Shown: piece after piece, positions 1 to 9,604 of the stretch | Layout: each line of letters starts with the position of its first letter | How positions within the stretch are numbered: position 1 is the first letter of the stretch | DNA from: Betaproteobacteria bacterium | GTDB taxonomy: Bacteria > Pseudomonadota > Gammaproteobacteria > Burkholderiales > SG8-41 | DNA length: 52,374 nt | Assembly: GCA_021730905.1 (NCBI GenBank) | Contig: JAKFYK010000026.1 | Location: 1-52,374, forward strand | Reading direction: 5' to 3' | Translations under genes and position numbers: made by a program | The notes under the pieces: model-generated | Databases searched by the model: none | What the model was told of the DNA's origin: nothing | Seen by the model: only the letters and a program-made list of their open reading frames with translations

Positions 1-865
1 GAGAAACGATAACTTCCCGTGTTCTGTCGCCGCCCGGCTCCGGCGTGAGCGATACGCGGATGGTGTCGCCGATGCCTTCCTGCAGCAGCACACCCATCGC
101 CGCCGTGGAAGCCACAATGCCCTTGGAGCCCATTCCCGCTTCCGTCAGGCCAAGGTGCAGGGCGTAGTCGCAACGCGCAGCAAGATCGCGGTACACCGCG
201 ATCAAATCCTGCACGCCGCTGACTTTGCATGACAACACGATCTGGTTGTGCGCAAGACCCAGTTTTTCAGCCAGCGCCGCGCTGTCGAGCGCCGATGTGA
301 CAAGCGCGCGCCGCGTCACCACGGCGGCATCATCGGGCTCCGATTGCTTCGCGTTGTCGTCCATCATGCGCGCGATCAGTTCGGGATCAAGACTGCCCCA
401 GTTCACGCCAATACGCACCGGTTTATCGTAGCGGCAGGCAAATTCGATCATCGTCGCGAATTGTTCATCGCGCTTGGAGCCGCGCCCAACGTTGCCCGGA
501 TTGATACGCAGCTTGGCCAGCGCCTCGGCGCAAGCCGGATGCTGCGTCAATAACCGGTGGCCATTGAAATGAAAATCCCCTACCAGCGGCGCATTAACAC
601 CCATGGCATCGAGCAGCTCGCGGATATGCGGCACGGCAGCGGCCGCTTCGGCGGTGTTGACGGTGACACGGACAATTTCGGAACCAGCACGCGCCAGCGC
701 CGCCACTTGCGTGACCGTGCCCGCAATGTCTGCCGTATCCGTGTTGGTCATCGATTGCACCACAATGGGCGCATTGCCACCGATATCGACGTGGCCAACG
801 CGCACGTGCTCGCTGGCGCGACGCGTCGCCGGACCGTAAATTGGCAAACAGCGTATTTCAGTCAC
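1..865 (-). CDS. ispG: 4-hydroxy-3-methylbut-2-enyl diphosphate synthase (IspG/GcpE), 3' end beyond window
   Basis: IspG is the [4Fe-4S] enzyme that converts methylerythritol cyclodiphosphate to HMBPP in the MEP isoprenoid pathway. About 288 residues are visible. Motifs include [11 protein letters not shown] near the N-terminus, [29 protein letters not shown] and [10 protein letters not shown], all characteristic of the longer betaproteobacterial form. The C-terminal domain with the cluster cysteines lies outside the window. The start is a GTG at 863-865; an in-frame TGA lies five codons upstream, so no longer start is possible. It follows pilF on the same strand. RodZ, often encoded between pilF and ispG in this group, is absent. 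Identification is firm; the start is likely. Confidence 0.93.
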   Translation of the reverse strand, partial: MTEIRCLPIYGPATRRASEHVRVGHVDIGGNAPIVVQSMTNTDTADIAGTVTQVAALARAGSEIVRVTVNTAEAAAAVPHIRELLDAMGVNAPLVGDFHFNGHRLLTQHPACAEALAKLRINPGNVGRGSKRDEQFATMIEFACRYDKPVRIGVNWGSLDPELIARMMDDNAKQSEPDDAAVVTRRALVTSALDSAALAEKLGLAHNQIVLSCKVSGVQDLIAVYRDLAARCDYALHLGLTEAGMGSKGIVASTAAMGVLLQEGIGDTIRVSLTPEPGGDRTREVIVS

Positions 866-947
866 GATACAAATTCGTCATTAGCCAGCGCAGTATCCGG
901 GACGACTCTTACCTATGGAGGTTGTGCGAATCTTGCTATCCATACGC

Positions 948-1742
948 CTAATCGAACTGTCCGGCAGCCAGCGCCTGCGCTTCCTTTGAACTGGGGAAAT
1001 TGTTACGCAACTGGTGCGCAAGGCTGTCCACTGAATTACCACCACCCAAGCGACGTTCCGTGCGCAACATCAACCACAGTATCTCCGGACTGCCGGAAGA
1101 TACTGGCACCAGCCGCTGCAGGTGTAAGCGCGCATCGGGATAATTCGCACGCACATAAGAGATATCCGCCAACTGATAGAGCGCCTGAATCTGGTTCGGC
1201 TGAAACTTGAGCGCTCCCCGGAAGTACCCTTCGGCTTCCGCCAGATCGCCACGGCGACGCGCACACAGGCCCGCATTCACATAGGAGCGGTCCGGCTGTT
1301 GGTACAGCGGATCACTTACCGCAGCCATGAAGTGACGGATACCCTCCGCCTCGCGCTTGCGCTGACACAAAAAGGCGCCGTAATTATTGTTGGCATCCGG
1401 ATCCTGGCGGTTGATGCGCAATGCCTGCTGAAAATTCTGCTCGGCCAGCGCGTCATTCCTCAATTCGGCGTAGATCAGGCCAGCCACGTTGTAGGCCGGA
1501 CCATACGTCGGGTCCGAGCGCTGTGCGATGCCGGCTTCTTCCAATGCAATGCTCAGATTTTTAAGCTCCAGATAGCCTGCCGCAAGTTCCGTGTGTATGC
1601 GCGCCCGCCCGCGTGCATCCGCATCGGTATCGGACGTCGTGGACTGGGTGGGTTGAGGCGTCGTCCTATCCATCATCGGCCCGCCGGCGCAACCTGCCAA
1701 CATAGAAAATATCACCCATGTCGCTAAACATTGTCTGTTCAT
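948..1742 (-). CDS. pilW: Type IV pilus biogenesis/stability lipoprotein PilF/PilW (TPR)
   Basis: A 264-residue predicted outer-membrane lipoprotein of the PilF/PilW family, the pilotin-like TPR protein that helps assemble or localise the type IV pilus secretin. The N-terminus is a lipoprotein signal with lipobox LAGC at about residues 15-18. TPR helices follow ([57 protein letters not shown]). The ATG at 1740-1742 overlaps the rlmN stop (ATGA), which implies translational coupling and excludes the longer upstream reading. Its place between rlmN and ispG is the usual one for pilF in beta- and gammaproteobacteria. Confidence 0.9.
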   Translation of the reverse strand: MNRQCLATWVIFSMLAGCAGGPMMDRTTPQPTQSTTSDTDADARGRARIHTELAAGYLELKNLSIALEEAGIAQRSDPTYGPAYNVAGLIYAELRNDALAEQNFQQALRINRQDPDANNNYGAFLCQRKREAEGIRHFMAAVSDPLYQQPDRSYVNAGLCARRRGDLAEAEGYFRGALKFQPNQIQALYQLADISYVRANYPDARLHLQRLVPVSSGSPEILWLMLRTERRLGGGNSVDSLAHQLRNNFPSSKEAQALAAGQFD

Positions 1743-2872
1743 TGCACAACCTCGGACTCGGAAAGGATATTGCCACGTATGGCCTGCGCATGCAGACGAC
1801 GCTCGGCACGGTGCGTCTTGTCTTTGACTTGCCCCGCCAGTTGCCCGCATGCAGCCGCGATATCATCGCCTCGCGTCTTGCGCGTGGTGGCGACCAGTCC
1901 CGCGCGATTCAGCACTTCGCGAAAGCGCGCCACGGCCTCCGCTTTCGAGCGCAGATAGCCCGATCCGGGAAACGGATTGAATGGAATCAGATTGATTTTG
2001 CACGGCACCGATTTGACCGTTTCAACGAGTTCGTGCGCCTGCGCCACACTGTCGTTCACGCCTTCGAGCAACACGTATTCAAACGTCACGAAATCACGGG
2101 GCGCTTTTTCAATATAGCGCACACATGCCGCGAGCAACTCCCGAATGGGATATTTCTTGTTGATCGGCACCAGTTCGTCGCGCAACGCATCGCTGGGCGC
2201 ATGCAATGACACCGCCAGCGCTACCGGGCAGGCGTCACGCAACCGGTCCATCGCAGGCACCAGCCCGGAAGTGGATAAGGTGACTCGCCGGCGCGACAGC
2301 CCATAGGCATCGTCGTCGAGCATCAACTGCATCGCAGTGACAACATTGTCGAAGTTCGCAAGCGGCTCTCCCATGCCCATCATCACCACGTTGGAGATGG
2401 CGCGCGGGTCATCCTTGTTCCTGATGTCGTACGCGCCCAAACATTGATTCGCCCACCACAACTGGCCGATGATTTCAGCAACACCGAGATTGCGATTGAA
2501 GCCCTGCCGTCCAGTGGCGCAGAACGAGCATTCGAGCGCACAGCCCGCCTGCGAGGAAATGCACAAAGTACCACGCGAGGTTTCGGGGATGAATACGGTT
2601 TCGATGGCGTTGCCGGTACCCACATCCATCAGCCACTTGCGAGTGCCATCACCGGCCACGGTATCTTGCACCACCGTGGGCCCCGCAATCGTGGCGTCTG
2701 CGGCGAGCCGCTCACGCAACACCTTCGAGATATCGGTCATCACGCCAAAATCGGAAGCGCCCGACTGATGCATCCAGCGCAGCAACTGTTTCGCGCGAAA
2801 CGGTTTTTCACCCCACGCCGCGCAGCACGAGATGAGTTCGTGCCGGCTGTATCCAAGCAAATTGACCGTCAT
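1739..2872 (-). CDS. rlmN: Dual-specificity 23S rRNA A2503/tRNA A37 C2-methyltransferase RlmN
   Basis: A radical-SAM methyltransferase that methylates C2 of A2503 in 23S rRNA and of A37 in some tRNAs. The radical-SAM cluster motif CxxxCxxC is visible as CALECSFC, followed by [11 protein letters not shown] and the later [11 protein letters not shown] motif. The N-terminal domain ([15 protein letters not shown]) is typical. The ATG at 2870-2872 gives MTVNLLGY, which matches the usual family start. A GTG at 2888-2890, directly after the ndk stop, would add six residues and cannot be excluded. It sits in an ndk-rlmN-pilF-ispG run on the minus strand. Confidence 0.95.
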   Translation of the reverse strand: MTVNLLGYSRHELISCCAAWGEKPFRAKQLLRWMHQSGASDFGVMTDISKVLRERLAADATIAGPTVVQDTVAGDGTRKWLMDVGTGNAIETVFIPETSRGTLCISSQAGCALECSFCATGRQGFNRNLGVAEIIGQLWWANQCLGAYDIRNKDDPRAISNVVMMGMGEPLANFDNVVTAMQLMLDDDAYGLSRRRVTLSTSGLVPAMDRLRDACPVALAVSLHAPSDALRDELVPINKKYPIRELLAACVRYIEKAPRDFVTFEYVLLEGVNDSVAQAHELVETVKSVPCKINLIPFNPFPGSGYLRSKAEAVARFREVLNRAGLVATTRKTRGDDIAAACGQLAGQVKDKTHRAERRLHAQAIRGNILSESEVVQ

Positions 2873-2890
2873 GGCACGTGGATTGACCAC

Positions 2891-3316
2891 CTACCGCGGA
2901 CAAATATCCAGGCTGGCGAAGAAATAGGCGATTTCCGTCGCCGCATTCTCGGCCGAATCGGAGCCATGCACGGCATTGGCGTCGATGCTGTCCGCGAAAT
3001 CGGCGCGGATCGTGCCCTTTGCAGCTTTCTTCGGGTCGGTAGTACCCATCAAATCGCGATTCTTCTGAATAGCGCCGTCACCTTCGAGCACTTGAATGAT
3101 CACCGGGCCAGAAGTCATGAAGTCAACCAAGTCCTTGAAAAAAGGACGATTTTTATGCACAGCATAAAACCCCTCGGCATCAGCACGCGACAACGAAGCC
3201 ATGCGCGCAGCGATGATTTTCAGCCCGGCTTGTTCAAAACGCGAATAAATCTGACCAATGACGTTTTTAGCCACCGCATCCGGTTTGATTATCGATAAAG
3301 TACGCTCCACGCCCAT
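2891..3316 (-). CDS. ndk: Nucleoside diphosphate kinase
   Basis: A 141-residue enzyme that transfers the gamma-phosphate from NTPs to NDPs through a phosphohistidine. It begins [15 protein letters not shown] and has the active-site motif NAVHGSDS, whose His is the phosphorylated residue. Length and start match the bacterial family. It is the first gene of the ndk-rlmN-pilF-ispG run. The 140-base gap to tilS upstream is AT-richer than the genes and probably holds its promoter, although no clear -35/-10 pair can be fixed. Confidence 0.97.
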   Translation of the reverse strand: MGVERTLSIIKPDAVAKNVIGQIYSRFEQAGLKIIAARMASLSRADAEGFYAVHKNRPFFKDLVDFMTSGPVIIQVLEGDGAIQKNRDLMGTTDPKKAAKGTIRADFADSIDANAVHGSDSAENAATEIAYFFASLDICPR

Positions 3317-3456
3317 GATGCTATGCCCCTTGCCCCAAGTTTAAATAACCATTAAGGATAGCATGATAAGGTCTTGAAATAAAGACAAATAGAGGCACTT
3401 GAGCACTGCTGCGCCGAAGCTACCCTGCCTTCGCTTTCTTCACCGCGCACAAAGTA

Positions 3457-4869
3457 TCAAAGCGCTTTCCGTGCTTTATTCCCCGCAGGCGCCAGCACGC
3501 TGTCCCACTGCCAGCGCGGCACTACCGAACGCGCCCCCTCGAGTGGATGATAGCGCTGATCAACACCCAGTCCCGGTACCCATACCAGATGCCTGCCCGA
3601 CCACAGAAACGGAATACGCTCGCGCAGCCATGGCGGTACGCCTTGCTCCTGAAACAGGTCCTTGACTTGCCGGCGCGGTCGCGCCGCATCAGGACGCAAC
3701 CGTTCGCCGCCCCGCCGCAGACGCAGTGTCACCGGCAGTTCGCGCAACCGTTCAAGATCAATGCCTGTACCGCGGCTGAGCACCATTTTCAGCGTCGCCC
3801 CTAACGCCACGATACGTAGCGACCGTTCACCCTCCCATGTAGCCGAAAAACCCGGATCTGGCGCATCCAGCGCGGGCACCAAATGCAAAGCACCATCAAA
3901 GCGATGCAGCGTGTGGCTGCCCAGATTAATCCTGACGCGGGCATCTTGTTTTGCACTGATGGCCTGACGCAAGGCTTCATCCAGAGTGCGCTTGTCGGGC
4001 ATGCTGATGCCTTTGTTTGCCAGAAAATGCCGCAACAGGTTTCTGGCGCGTGCGGCGGGCAATCTCCGCAATCCATCGACGCCCAACGCATCACCTTGCA
4101 TACCGCCTTGGGCATCCAGCAGCGCCATCTCATCCAGCAACGCCGCCGCCTCCGCGAAATGCGCCGCGGCACGCGTCAACGTGGCGCGATAGCCCGGCAC
4201 GCGCGGCTCGATACGAGGCAGTATCTCGCCACGCAAAAAATTGCGCAGGAAATAGGTGTCGGCGTTGCTTTCGTCGTCCACCCATTCCAGCTTGCGGCGC
4301 CTGGCGTAGCGCTCGATCTCTCGCCGCGACACGTCCAGCAGGGGACGCACCACGTGCAGATCGCCATCCGCGCGCGCCAGCGGCATCGCGGCAAGTCCTT
4401 TAACCCCTGCGCCACGCAACAAGCGCAGCAGCAATGTCTCAACCTGATCGTCCTGATTGTGCGCAAGCAGCATATGATCGGCGCGGCACGCGCGATAAGC
4501 GTCATATCGCGCCGCACGCGCGGCAGCCTCGCTACCTTTGCCGCGCTCGCCACGTGTAACCTCGACTTTCACCACACGCAGGGGTACGCCATGCGCCCGG
4601 CACGCCCGGCGGCAAAACGCTGCCCATACCGGTGCATTCGGGCTCAGTTGGTGATTGACGTGAATCGCTGATACCCGCCATCGGCGGCGCGGCGCCAGTG
4701 CTACGATAACATCAAGCAGCACCATCGAATCGATGCCGCCGCTCAGCCCCACACACAAACGATCACCCGTCTTGACCAACGCTTCCAGCGTGCGCTCTGC
4801 AACGCGTGCGAGATCACCCGGCGCAGGCACAACAACTACTGACGGCTTGTTCGCGGATCCCTTGGCCAT
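3457..4869 (-). CDS. tilS: tRNA(Ile)-lysidine synthetase
   Basis: TilS makes lysidine at C34 of the CAU-anticodon tRNA(Ile), switching it from Met to Ile decoding. The N-type ATP-pyrophosphatase P-loop SGGIDS lies at about residues 43-48 and HNQDDQVETLLLRLLRGAG further on. The C-terminal half carries the substrate-binding regions typical of the family (RGGERLRP, VKDLFQE, PPWLRERIP). Length is about 470, somewhat above the E. coli protein. The ATG at 4867-4869 is preferred over a GTG two codons upstream at 4873-4875. It follows accA by about 17 bases, the common accA-tilS order. Confidence 0.94.
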   Translation of the reverse strand: MAKGSANKPSVVVVPAPGDLARVAERTLEALVKTGDRLCVGLSGGIDSMVLLDVIVALAPRRRWRVSAIHVNHQLSPNAPVWAAFCRRACRAHGVPLRVVKVEVTRGERGKGSEAAARAARYDAYRACRADHMLLAHNQDDQVETLLLRLLRGAGVKGLAAMPLARADGDLHVVRPLLDVSRREIERYARRRKLEWVDDESNADTYFLRNFLRGEILPRIEPRVPGYRATLTRAAAHFAEAAALLDEMALLDAQGGMQGDALGVDGLRRLPAARARNLLRHFLANKGISMPDKRTLDEALRQAISAKQDARVRINLGSHTLHRFDGALHLVPALDAPDPGFSATWEGERSLRIVALGATLKMVLSRGTGIDLERLRELPVTLRLRRGGERLRPDAARPRRQVKDLFQEQGVPPWLRERIPFLWSGRHLVWVPGLGVDQRYHPLEGARSVVPRWQWDSVLAPAGNKARKAL

Positions 4870-4886
4870 ATCCACCGCGTCCGGCG

Positions 4887-5855
4887 TTATTTGATTTCGA
4901 TTTCCTTGAACCTGCCAAAACCCACCAGCTTTTCGAAGCGGGCAGCGAGCAACTCATCCAGGGACTTGTCGCGCAACTGACGCCAGGTATCGGCCAATGC
5001 TTTCCTCAGGAGCTGCATCATCGCGTCCGGGTCCCGGTGCGCGCCGCCGAGCGGTTCGGCAACCACCTTGTCGATGAGATTCAGGGCTTTCAGACGCGTC
5101 GCGGTAATGCCCAGCGTCTCCGCGGCCTCGGGCGCATTATCCGCGCTCTTCCACAGAATCGCGGCACAGCCTTCCGGGGAAATCACCGAGTAGGTGGAAT
5201 ACTGCAACATCAGCGTCACATCACCGACCGCAATGGCAAGCGCACCGCCCGATCCACCTTCACCAATCACTGTGCAGATGATGGGCGTCTTCAACTCCGA
5301 CATCGCATACAGATTGCGGCCAATAGCCTCGGATTGCCCGCGCTCTTCGGCGCCGACACCGGGATACGCGCCGGGCGTATCGATAAACGTGAACACCGGC
5401 AGATTGAATTTTTCCGCAAGCTTCATCAGACGCAACGCCTTGCGGTATCCCTCCGGCCTCGGCATGCCGAAATTGCGCTGCGTGCGTTCCCTGGTATCGC
5501 GGCCTTTTTGATGGCCGATCACCATCACGTTTTGCTCATTGAACCGCGCCATGCCGCCAACGATCGCCGGGTCATCGCCATACGTGCGATCGCCGTGCAA
5601 TTCTTCAAAGCCGGTAAAAATACTGTTGATGTAATCCAGCGTATAAGGCCGCTGCGGATGCCGCGCTACCTGCGAGATTTGCCATGCCGTCAGCTTGGCA
5701 TAAATATCCTTGGTCAGTCCCTGGCTTTTTTTGGTGAGCTTGCTGATTTCTGCGGATATATCCAGCGCCGAATCATCCTGCACGAAACGCAGTTCTTCAA
5801 TGCGGGCCTCAAGCTCCGCTACAGGCTGCTCAAAGTCGAGAAAGGTCTGTTTCAT
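4887..5855 (-). CDS. accA: Acetyl-CoA carboxylase carboxyltransferase subunit alpha
   Basis: The alpha subunit of the carboxyltransferase half of acetyl-CoA carboxylase, the first committed step of fatty-acid synthesis. The N-terminal [19 protein letters not shown] is the classic start and fixes the ATG at 5853-5855; an upstream reading adds nine unlikely residues. Other motifs are [35 protein letters not shown] and [11 protein letters not shown]. Length is 322 residues, as expected. The partner accD is not in the window. tilS follows directly. Confidence 0.97.
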   Translation of the reverse strand: MKQTFLDFEQPVAELEARIEELRFVQDDSALDISAEISKLTKKSQGLTKDIYAKLTAWQISQVARHPQRPYTLDYINSIFTGFEELHGDRTYGDDPAIVGGMARFNEQNVMVIGHQKGRDTRERTQRNFGMPRPEGYRKALRLMKLAEKFNLPVFTFIDTPGAYPGVGAEERGQSEAIGRNLYAMSELKTPIICTVIGEGGSGGALAIAVGDVTLMLQYSTYSVISPEGCAAILWKSADNAPEAAETLGITATRLKALNLIDKVVAEPLGGAHRDPDAMMQLLRKALADTWRQLRDKSLDELLAARFEKLVGFGRFKEIEIK

Positions 5856-5903
5856 GGCGCGGGATGATACAGCAACCGCCATTGACCCGTTCTGCTCACC
5901 AGG

Positions 5904-7574
5904 CTAATACCACGCCACATCATTTCCGCGCGGATCATTGGCGGCCAGTGCCTCACCCGTCTTTTTCGATTTAAACACCACCTGCATATTGCCCCACTTG
6001 CGGCCGGATTGTTGTATCGCGTGCCCTTTTCCTTGCAGCACCGCGCGCCATTCTGCGCTGAACCCTTCGGGCTCGACTTCGATGCGATCGGGCCAGAATT
6101 GATGATGGTAGCGCGGCATCGCCACCAGCCGTTTCAGATCCACTTCCGGCGCGCGCAAATGCTCGAGTATGCCCAGCAATACCATGCTGATAATGCGCGA
6201 CCCGCCCGGTGCGCCGAGTATCAGCACGCCGCGCTCGTCTTCCACGAACGTCGGTGTCATGCTCGACAGCGGACGCTTGCCCGGCGCAATCGCATTCGCT
6301 TCGCTGCCGCGCAGCCGGTAACTGTTCGGCAGATCGGGCCGCAGCGTGAAGTCATCCATTTCGTTATTCAGCAACACGCCAGTGCCTTTGGCGACGAGGC
6401 CCGAACCGAAAATCCAGTTCACCGTCAGTGTCGCACCCACACGATTACCCGCGCTGTCGATCACCGAAAAATGTGTGGTGTTGTAGCTCTCGGCTTTTAC
6501 AGCGACGGGTGGACCGAGACTATCGCTGTGAGTGGCCTTACTGGGTGAAATGGATGTAACTATTTGTTTTAAATAATATTTTTCTACAATCCTTGCCACG
6601 GGCACTTTGGCTTGATCCGGGTCGCCTAATTGCATGCGATCACGAAATACGCGGCGCAGCACTTCTGAAATGGAGTGCGCGGATTCGGCATCCGACACAC
6701 CCGCGAGTTTCAAATACTCCAGCATGCCAAACGCCTGCGTCAACGCGATACCTCCCGCCGATGGCAACGCGGCCGTGGTGATGGCCGCACCGCGATAAGT
6801 AATCCGCATCGGCTCACGCTCGATCACGCGATAACGTTCAAGGTCCGACAACTGCCACGCGCCACCTGCGGCATTCACACTGCCCACCAGCGCCAGCGCC
6901 ACCGGTCCCCCATAGAAACCGGCAGCACCCTCGCCCGCCAGCCGCGTAAGCGTTTGCGCGAGTTCAGGTTGCTTCAACACATAACCCGGCGTCAGCGCTT
7001 GACCGTCGGCCAGAAAAATTCTCGATGCTTCGGGCAGTTTGCGCAGAACACCTTCGCGGATTTTCGCGATGCGCGCATAGCGACCATCCACCGCAAAACC
7101 ATCGCGCGCCAAGCGTATCGCAGGCGCCAGCAACTCCGCCAGCGGCAGCGTGCCGTAGTGCTGTGCCAGATGCACCAGTCCCGCCGGCGTGCCGGGTATC
7201 CCGGATGCCGTACCGCCCTGCATGGTGGCACCGCGCACCGGATTGCCGCCCGCGTCGATGTAGTGCTCCGGCTTCACCCCTGCCGGTGCCGTCTCGCGCG
7301 CATCGATCATCACCTGTTTATTGTCCGACGCACGATGCAACAGAAAAAAACCGCCGCCGCCGAGACCTGATGAATACGGCTCCACTACCGCCAGCGCAGC
7401 GGCAACAGCGACCGCCGCATCAAACGCATTGCCGCCGCGGTTGAGGATTTCATCTCCGGCCTCTGTCGCCAGCGGATGTGCGGAAGCAATCGCAGCCTGT
7501 TGCTGGGCCGCTGCGCTGCCTATTGCGACACACAACACCAGAAGACAGCAAACGAGTCTGCACATATTGATCAT
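5904..7574 (-). CDS. ggt: Gamma-glutamyltransferase (exported)
   Basis: A periplasmic N-terminal-nucleophile hydrolase that cleaves or transfers gamma-glutamyl groups of glutathione and related compounds. The 556-residue precursor starts with a signal peptide ending near AAAQQ (about residue 24). The autoprocessing and catalytic Thr is the first T of NTTHFSVID, about residue 366, and the substrate loop PLSSMTPT is present. Its start overlaps the end of the preceding hydrolase gene (ATGA at 7571-7574). An AT-rich stretch encodes residues about 330-341 (VEKYYLKQIVTS), where relatives carry an unrelated GC-rich-coded helix. This is a copy of the dispersed repeat; the reading frame stays open. 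Confidence 0.93.
   Translation of the reverse strand: MINMCRLVCCLLVLCVAIGSAAAQQQAAIASAHPLATEAGDEILNRGGNAFDAAVAVAAALAVVEPYSSGLGGGGFFLLHRASDNKQVMIDARETAPAGVKPEHYIDAGGNPVRGATMQGGTASGIPGTPAGLVHLAQHYGTLPLAELLAPAIRLARDGFAVDGRYARIAKIREGVLRKLPEASRIFLADGQALTPGYVLKQPELAQTLTRLAGEGAAGFYGGPVALALVGSVNAAGGAWQLSDLERYRVIEREPMRITYRGAAITTAALPSAGGIALTQAFGMLEYLKLAGVSDAESAHSISEVLRRVFRDRMQLGDPDQAKVPVARIVEKYYLKQIVTSISPSKATHSDSLGPPVAVKAESYNTTHFSVIDSAGNRVGATLTVNWIFGSGLVAKGTGVLLNNEMDDFTLRPDLPNSYRLRGSEANAIAPGKRPLSSMTPTFVEDERGVLILGAPGGSRIISMVLLGILEHLRAPEVDLKRLVAMPRYHHQFWPDRIEVEPEGFSAEWRAVLQGKGHAIQQSGRKWGNMQVVFKSKKTGEALAANDPRGNDVAWY
6556..6590 (-). repeat. Dispersed AT-rich repeat, copy 1 (inside ggt)
   Basis: Minus-strand reading contains TAAAACAAATAGTTACAT preceded by an A/T-only stretch, within otherwise GC-rich ggt coding DNA. 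It shares the core with the copies near 12654, 18062, 26098 and 32358. The insertion or replacement keeps the ggt frame open. Confidence 0.7.
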
Positions 7575-8491
7575 GGCTGCAAATATTTGCGGAAGTAAGC
7601 CTCTGCCCGCCGCAGCGTATCCTCCATCGCGGCTTTGTTCGGCGTGTGGCTTTGCTTGGTCTTGCCGGGATCGTCATAGGAATGGTGCGCGCCTTGATAC
7701 ACCACGAAATCAATATCGGCGCCGCGCTGTTGCAGTTGCGTGGCGAGTGTGGCGCACACTTTGGGCGAGACTTCATCATCTTCGGAAGCCACCAGCAGCA
7801 TCAGCGGCGCATACGGCTGGTAGCCGGCCTGATCGCGCTGCACGGTACAGCCCGGATACTGTGCAATCGCTGCGCGGAAGTCGCTGGCCGGTGTAGGACT
7901 TGCCAGCCGCACACGATCCGCTTTGTCCGGCGCGATGCGCGGTGGATCCTGAGCTATCGCCGACAACAGCGTCATGCCGCCGTTGGACCAGCCCTGCAAG
8001 CCGATGCGGTCAGCCATCACATCGTTTCGGCTACGCAGATAATCAAGTGCGCCGTAGGCATCAAGCGGCCGCACCGTCTGCTCGCTCACCGACGCGGGGC
8101 GTGAGCTGTATGAATGCTTGGGAAAACCTTGCGCGTAGCCGCGCGGCCCGAAGCTATCGACATGCAGCGCAAGATAACCGCGCTCGGCCCAGAACTCGCC
8201 CCACATGCGGTGACGCATGGTGAGATTGTCCGCAGACATCACGCCAGGTTGGTTGACGGAATAGGGTCCGCCGCGCCCGTGCAGCATCACGATTGCCGCA
8301 TGCGGCCCTGGCTTGCCGGGTTTGAACAGATATCCAACGAGCTCGGTTTTACCGTCGCGGCTTGCGAATTTGACGGTTTCAGGCGAAGCAGCGAACGCAC
8401 CATTCGCTGCCAACATTGCCAGTGCGAGAGAAATTCGTAAGTATTTTTTATTATTAATTTTTTTAATTCTACACACGGCGAAACTCTCCAC
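7571..8491 (-). CDS. Exported alpha/beta hydrolase, dienelactone hydrolase/prolyl oligopeptidase-like
   Basis: A 306-residue alpha/beta-hydrolase with a signal peptide ending near GAFAAS (about residue 35). The nucleophile elbow is GWSNG with Ser169, the oxyanion region VMLHGRGGP lies at about 68-76, an acid residue sits in VASEDDEVSP, and the catalytic His lies in YQGAHHSYDD. The arrangement fits the dienelactone hydrolase/acetyl xylan esterase group; the substrate is unknown. It lies 12 bases after an exported methyltransferase-fold gene and overlaps ggt by four bases, so the three are probably one operon. The AT-rich stretch coding KKINNKKYLR at the N-terminus resembles the dispersed repeat and may have altered the start of the gene. 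Confidence 0.82.
   Translation of the reverse strand: MESFAVCRIKKINNKKYLRISLALAMLAANGAFAASPETVKFASRDGKTELVGYLFKPGKPGPHAAIVMLHGRGGPYSVNQPGVMSADNLTMRHRMWGEFWAERGYLALHVDSFGPRGYAQGFPKHSYSSRPASVSEQTVRPLDAYGALDYLRSRNDVMADRIGLQGWSNGGMTLLSAIAQDPPRIAPDKADRVRLASPTPASDFRAAIAQYPGCTVQRDQAGYQPYAPLMLLVASEDDEVSPKVCATLATQLQQRGADIDFVVYQGAHHSYDDPGKTKQSHTPNKAAMEDTLRRAEAYFRKYLQP
8438..8470 (-). repeat. Dispersed AT-rich repeat, copy 2 (5' end of hydrolase gene)
   Basis: Almost pure A/T (minus-strand AATAATAAAAAATACTTA) in the signal-peptide coding part of the hydrolase at 7571-8491. It matches the repeat family but lacks the internal C of the ACAAATA core, so it is the weakest of the nine copies. Confidence 0.4.
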
Positions 8492-8503
8492 CGTTGATCG
8501 TGA

Positions 8504-9349
8504 TCAATAGCCTGACGATTGCGCGCGCGGTTTCTCGAACTTGAGCGTCATGCGGTCGCTTTCGCCGATGGCCAGATACTTTTCAGGGTCGAGCCGCCCG
8601 CGCGAAGTCGGCGGCAATGTCCATACACCATTGGGATGATCTTTGGTGTCTTTTGGATTGGCATTCACCTCGGATTTCGCGGTAAATTTGAAACCCGCTT
8701 TTTCTGCAAGCTCGATCACGTACGCTTCGGTCATATATCCGGATTTCACCATCTGCTCGAAGGACGTACCCGGATGCGCGCGATGTTCGACCACGCCGAG
8801 TGTGCCGCCCGGCTTCAGCGCATCGAAAAAAGCCTTGAATACCTGCGCATCGGTTTTCTGATTGCTCCAGTTATGCACGTTGCGAAAGGTCAGCACCAGG
8901 TCCATGCTGCCCGCCGGCGCAATCGCCATGTAGTCAGGCGGCCCGAGCGAGGTAAACACCGGCCTGCCGTAGAGCGCCGGACGCTTGGCGAATTCCGCTT
9001 CGTGCTTGCTGCGGGCGTCGCGCTGCCAGCCTGCAGCTTTTGGATTTTCAACTGCGTAATGCGCGAGATAAAACTTGCCCTTCTCCGCCAGCACCGGCGC
9101 GATGATTTCCGAATACCAGCCGGTGCCAGGCCAGATTTCGAGCACCGCCGTCTCGGGCTTCAACCCAAAGAACAGCAGCGTCTCGCGCGGATGCCGATAC
9201 TTGTCGCGCAATCGGTTTGCCTCCGAACGATGCTCGCCCACCAACACCTTGTCGAGCAGGGCTTCCACGCCCTGTGCCGCAGCCACAACAGCGCCCGCCG
9301 ACGATCCCGCGGCCAATATCAGCATCGCAATCATTTGTTGCCACTTCAT
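8504..9349 (-). CDS. Exported class I SAM-methyltransferase-fold protein
   Basis: A 281-residue protein with an N-terminal signal peptide (MKWQQMIAMLILAAGSSAGA) followed by a Rossmann methyltransferase fold. The SAM-binding motif I is AVLEIWPGTGWYSEI, then VLTFRNVHNW and the post-motif LKPGGTLGVVEHR. This resembles the family of predicted secreted methyltransferases (COG4798 type), whose substrate is unknown. It is the first gene of a probable operon with the exported hydrolase and ggt. Export of a SAM-dependent enzyme is odd because SAM is cytoplasmic, so a different ligand or a non-enzymatic role is possible. Confidence 0.8.
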   Translation of the reverse strand: MKWQQMIAMLILAAGSSAGAVVAAAQGVEALLDKVLVGEHRSEANRLRDKYRHPRETLLFFGLKPETAVLEIWPGTGWYSEIIAPVLAEKGKFYLAHYAVENPKAAGWQRDARSKHEAEFAKRPALYGRPVFTSLGPPDYMAIAPAGSMDLVLTFRNVHNWSNQKTDAQVFKAFFDALKPGGTLGVVEHRAHPGTSFEQMVKSGYMTEAYVIELAEKAGFKFTAKSEVNANPKDTKDHPNGVWTLPPTSRGRLDPEKYLAIGESDRMTLKFEKPRAQSSGY

Positions 9350-9604
9350 GATGAACCCCTGGCGTTACCTGCATTCGATTTTTCCATTTTACCCCCGCTG
9401 TCGCATCCAGAATACCGCCGCAAAACGCCAGCACCAACATCGGTTTCAACGGAATGCACAGGACGACGACAAGCCAGATCAGCATCTGGTGGGCAATCAA
9501 AGTATCCGCAGGAACAACAACAACAGCGGATGCAGGAATCATTCATTTTAGCGTAAACTCTCGCTGCGCAATTCGCGTTTCAGCTCACAAGTTAGGGAGA
9601 ACTC

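Noticed and set aside
557..1210. Plus-strand frame over ispG and pilF
   Set aside because: Antisense to conserved genes; no recognisable domain.
4806..5867. 353-residue plus-strand frame
   Set aside because: It lies fully antisense to accA, which has clear family motifs.
9048..9542. Minus-strand frame with a hydrophobic start upstream of the methyltransferase-fold gene
   Set aside because: The first 50 residues look membrane-like, but the frame then runs out of phase through the methyltransferase-fold gene. At most a fragment.
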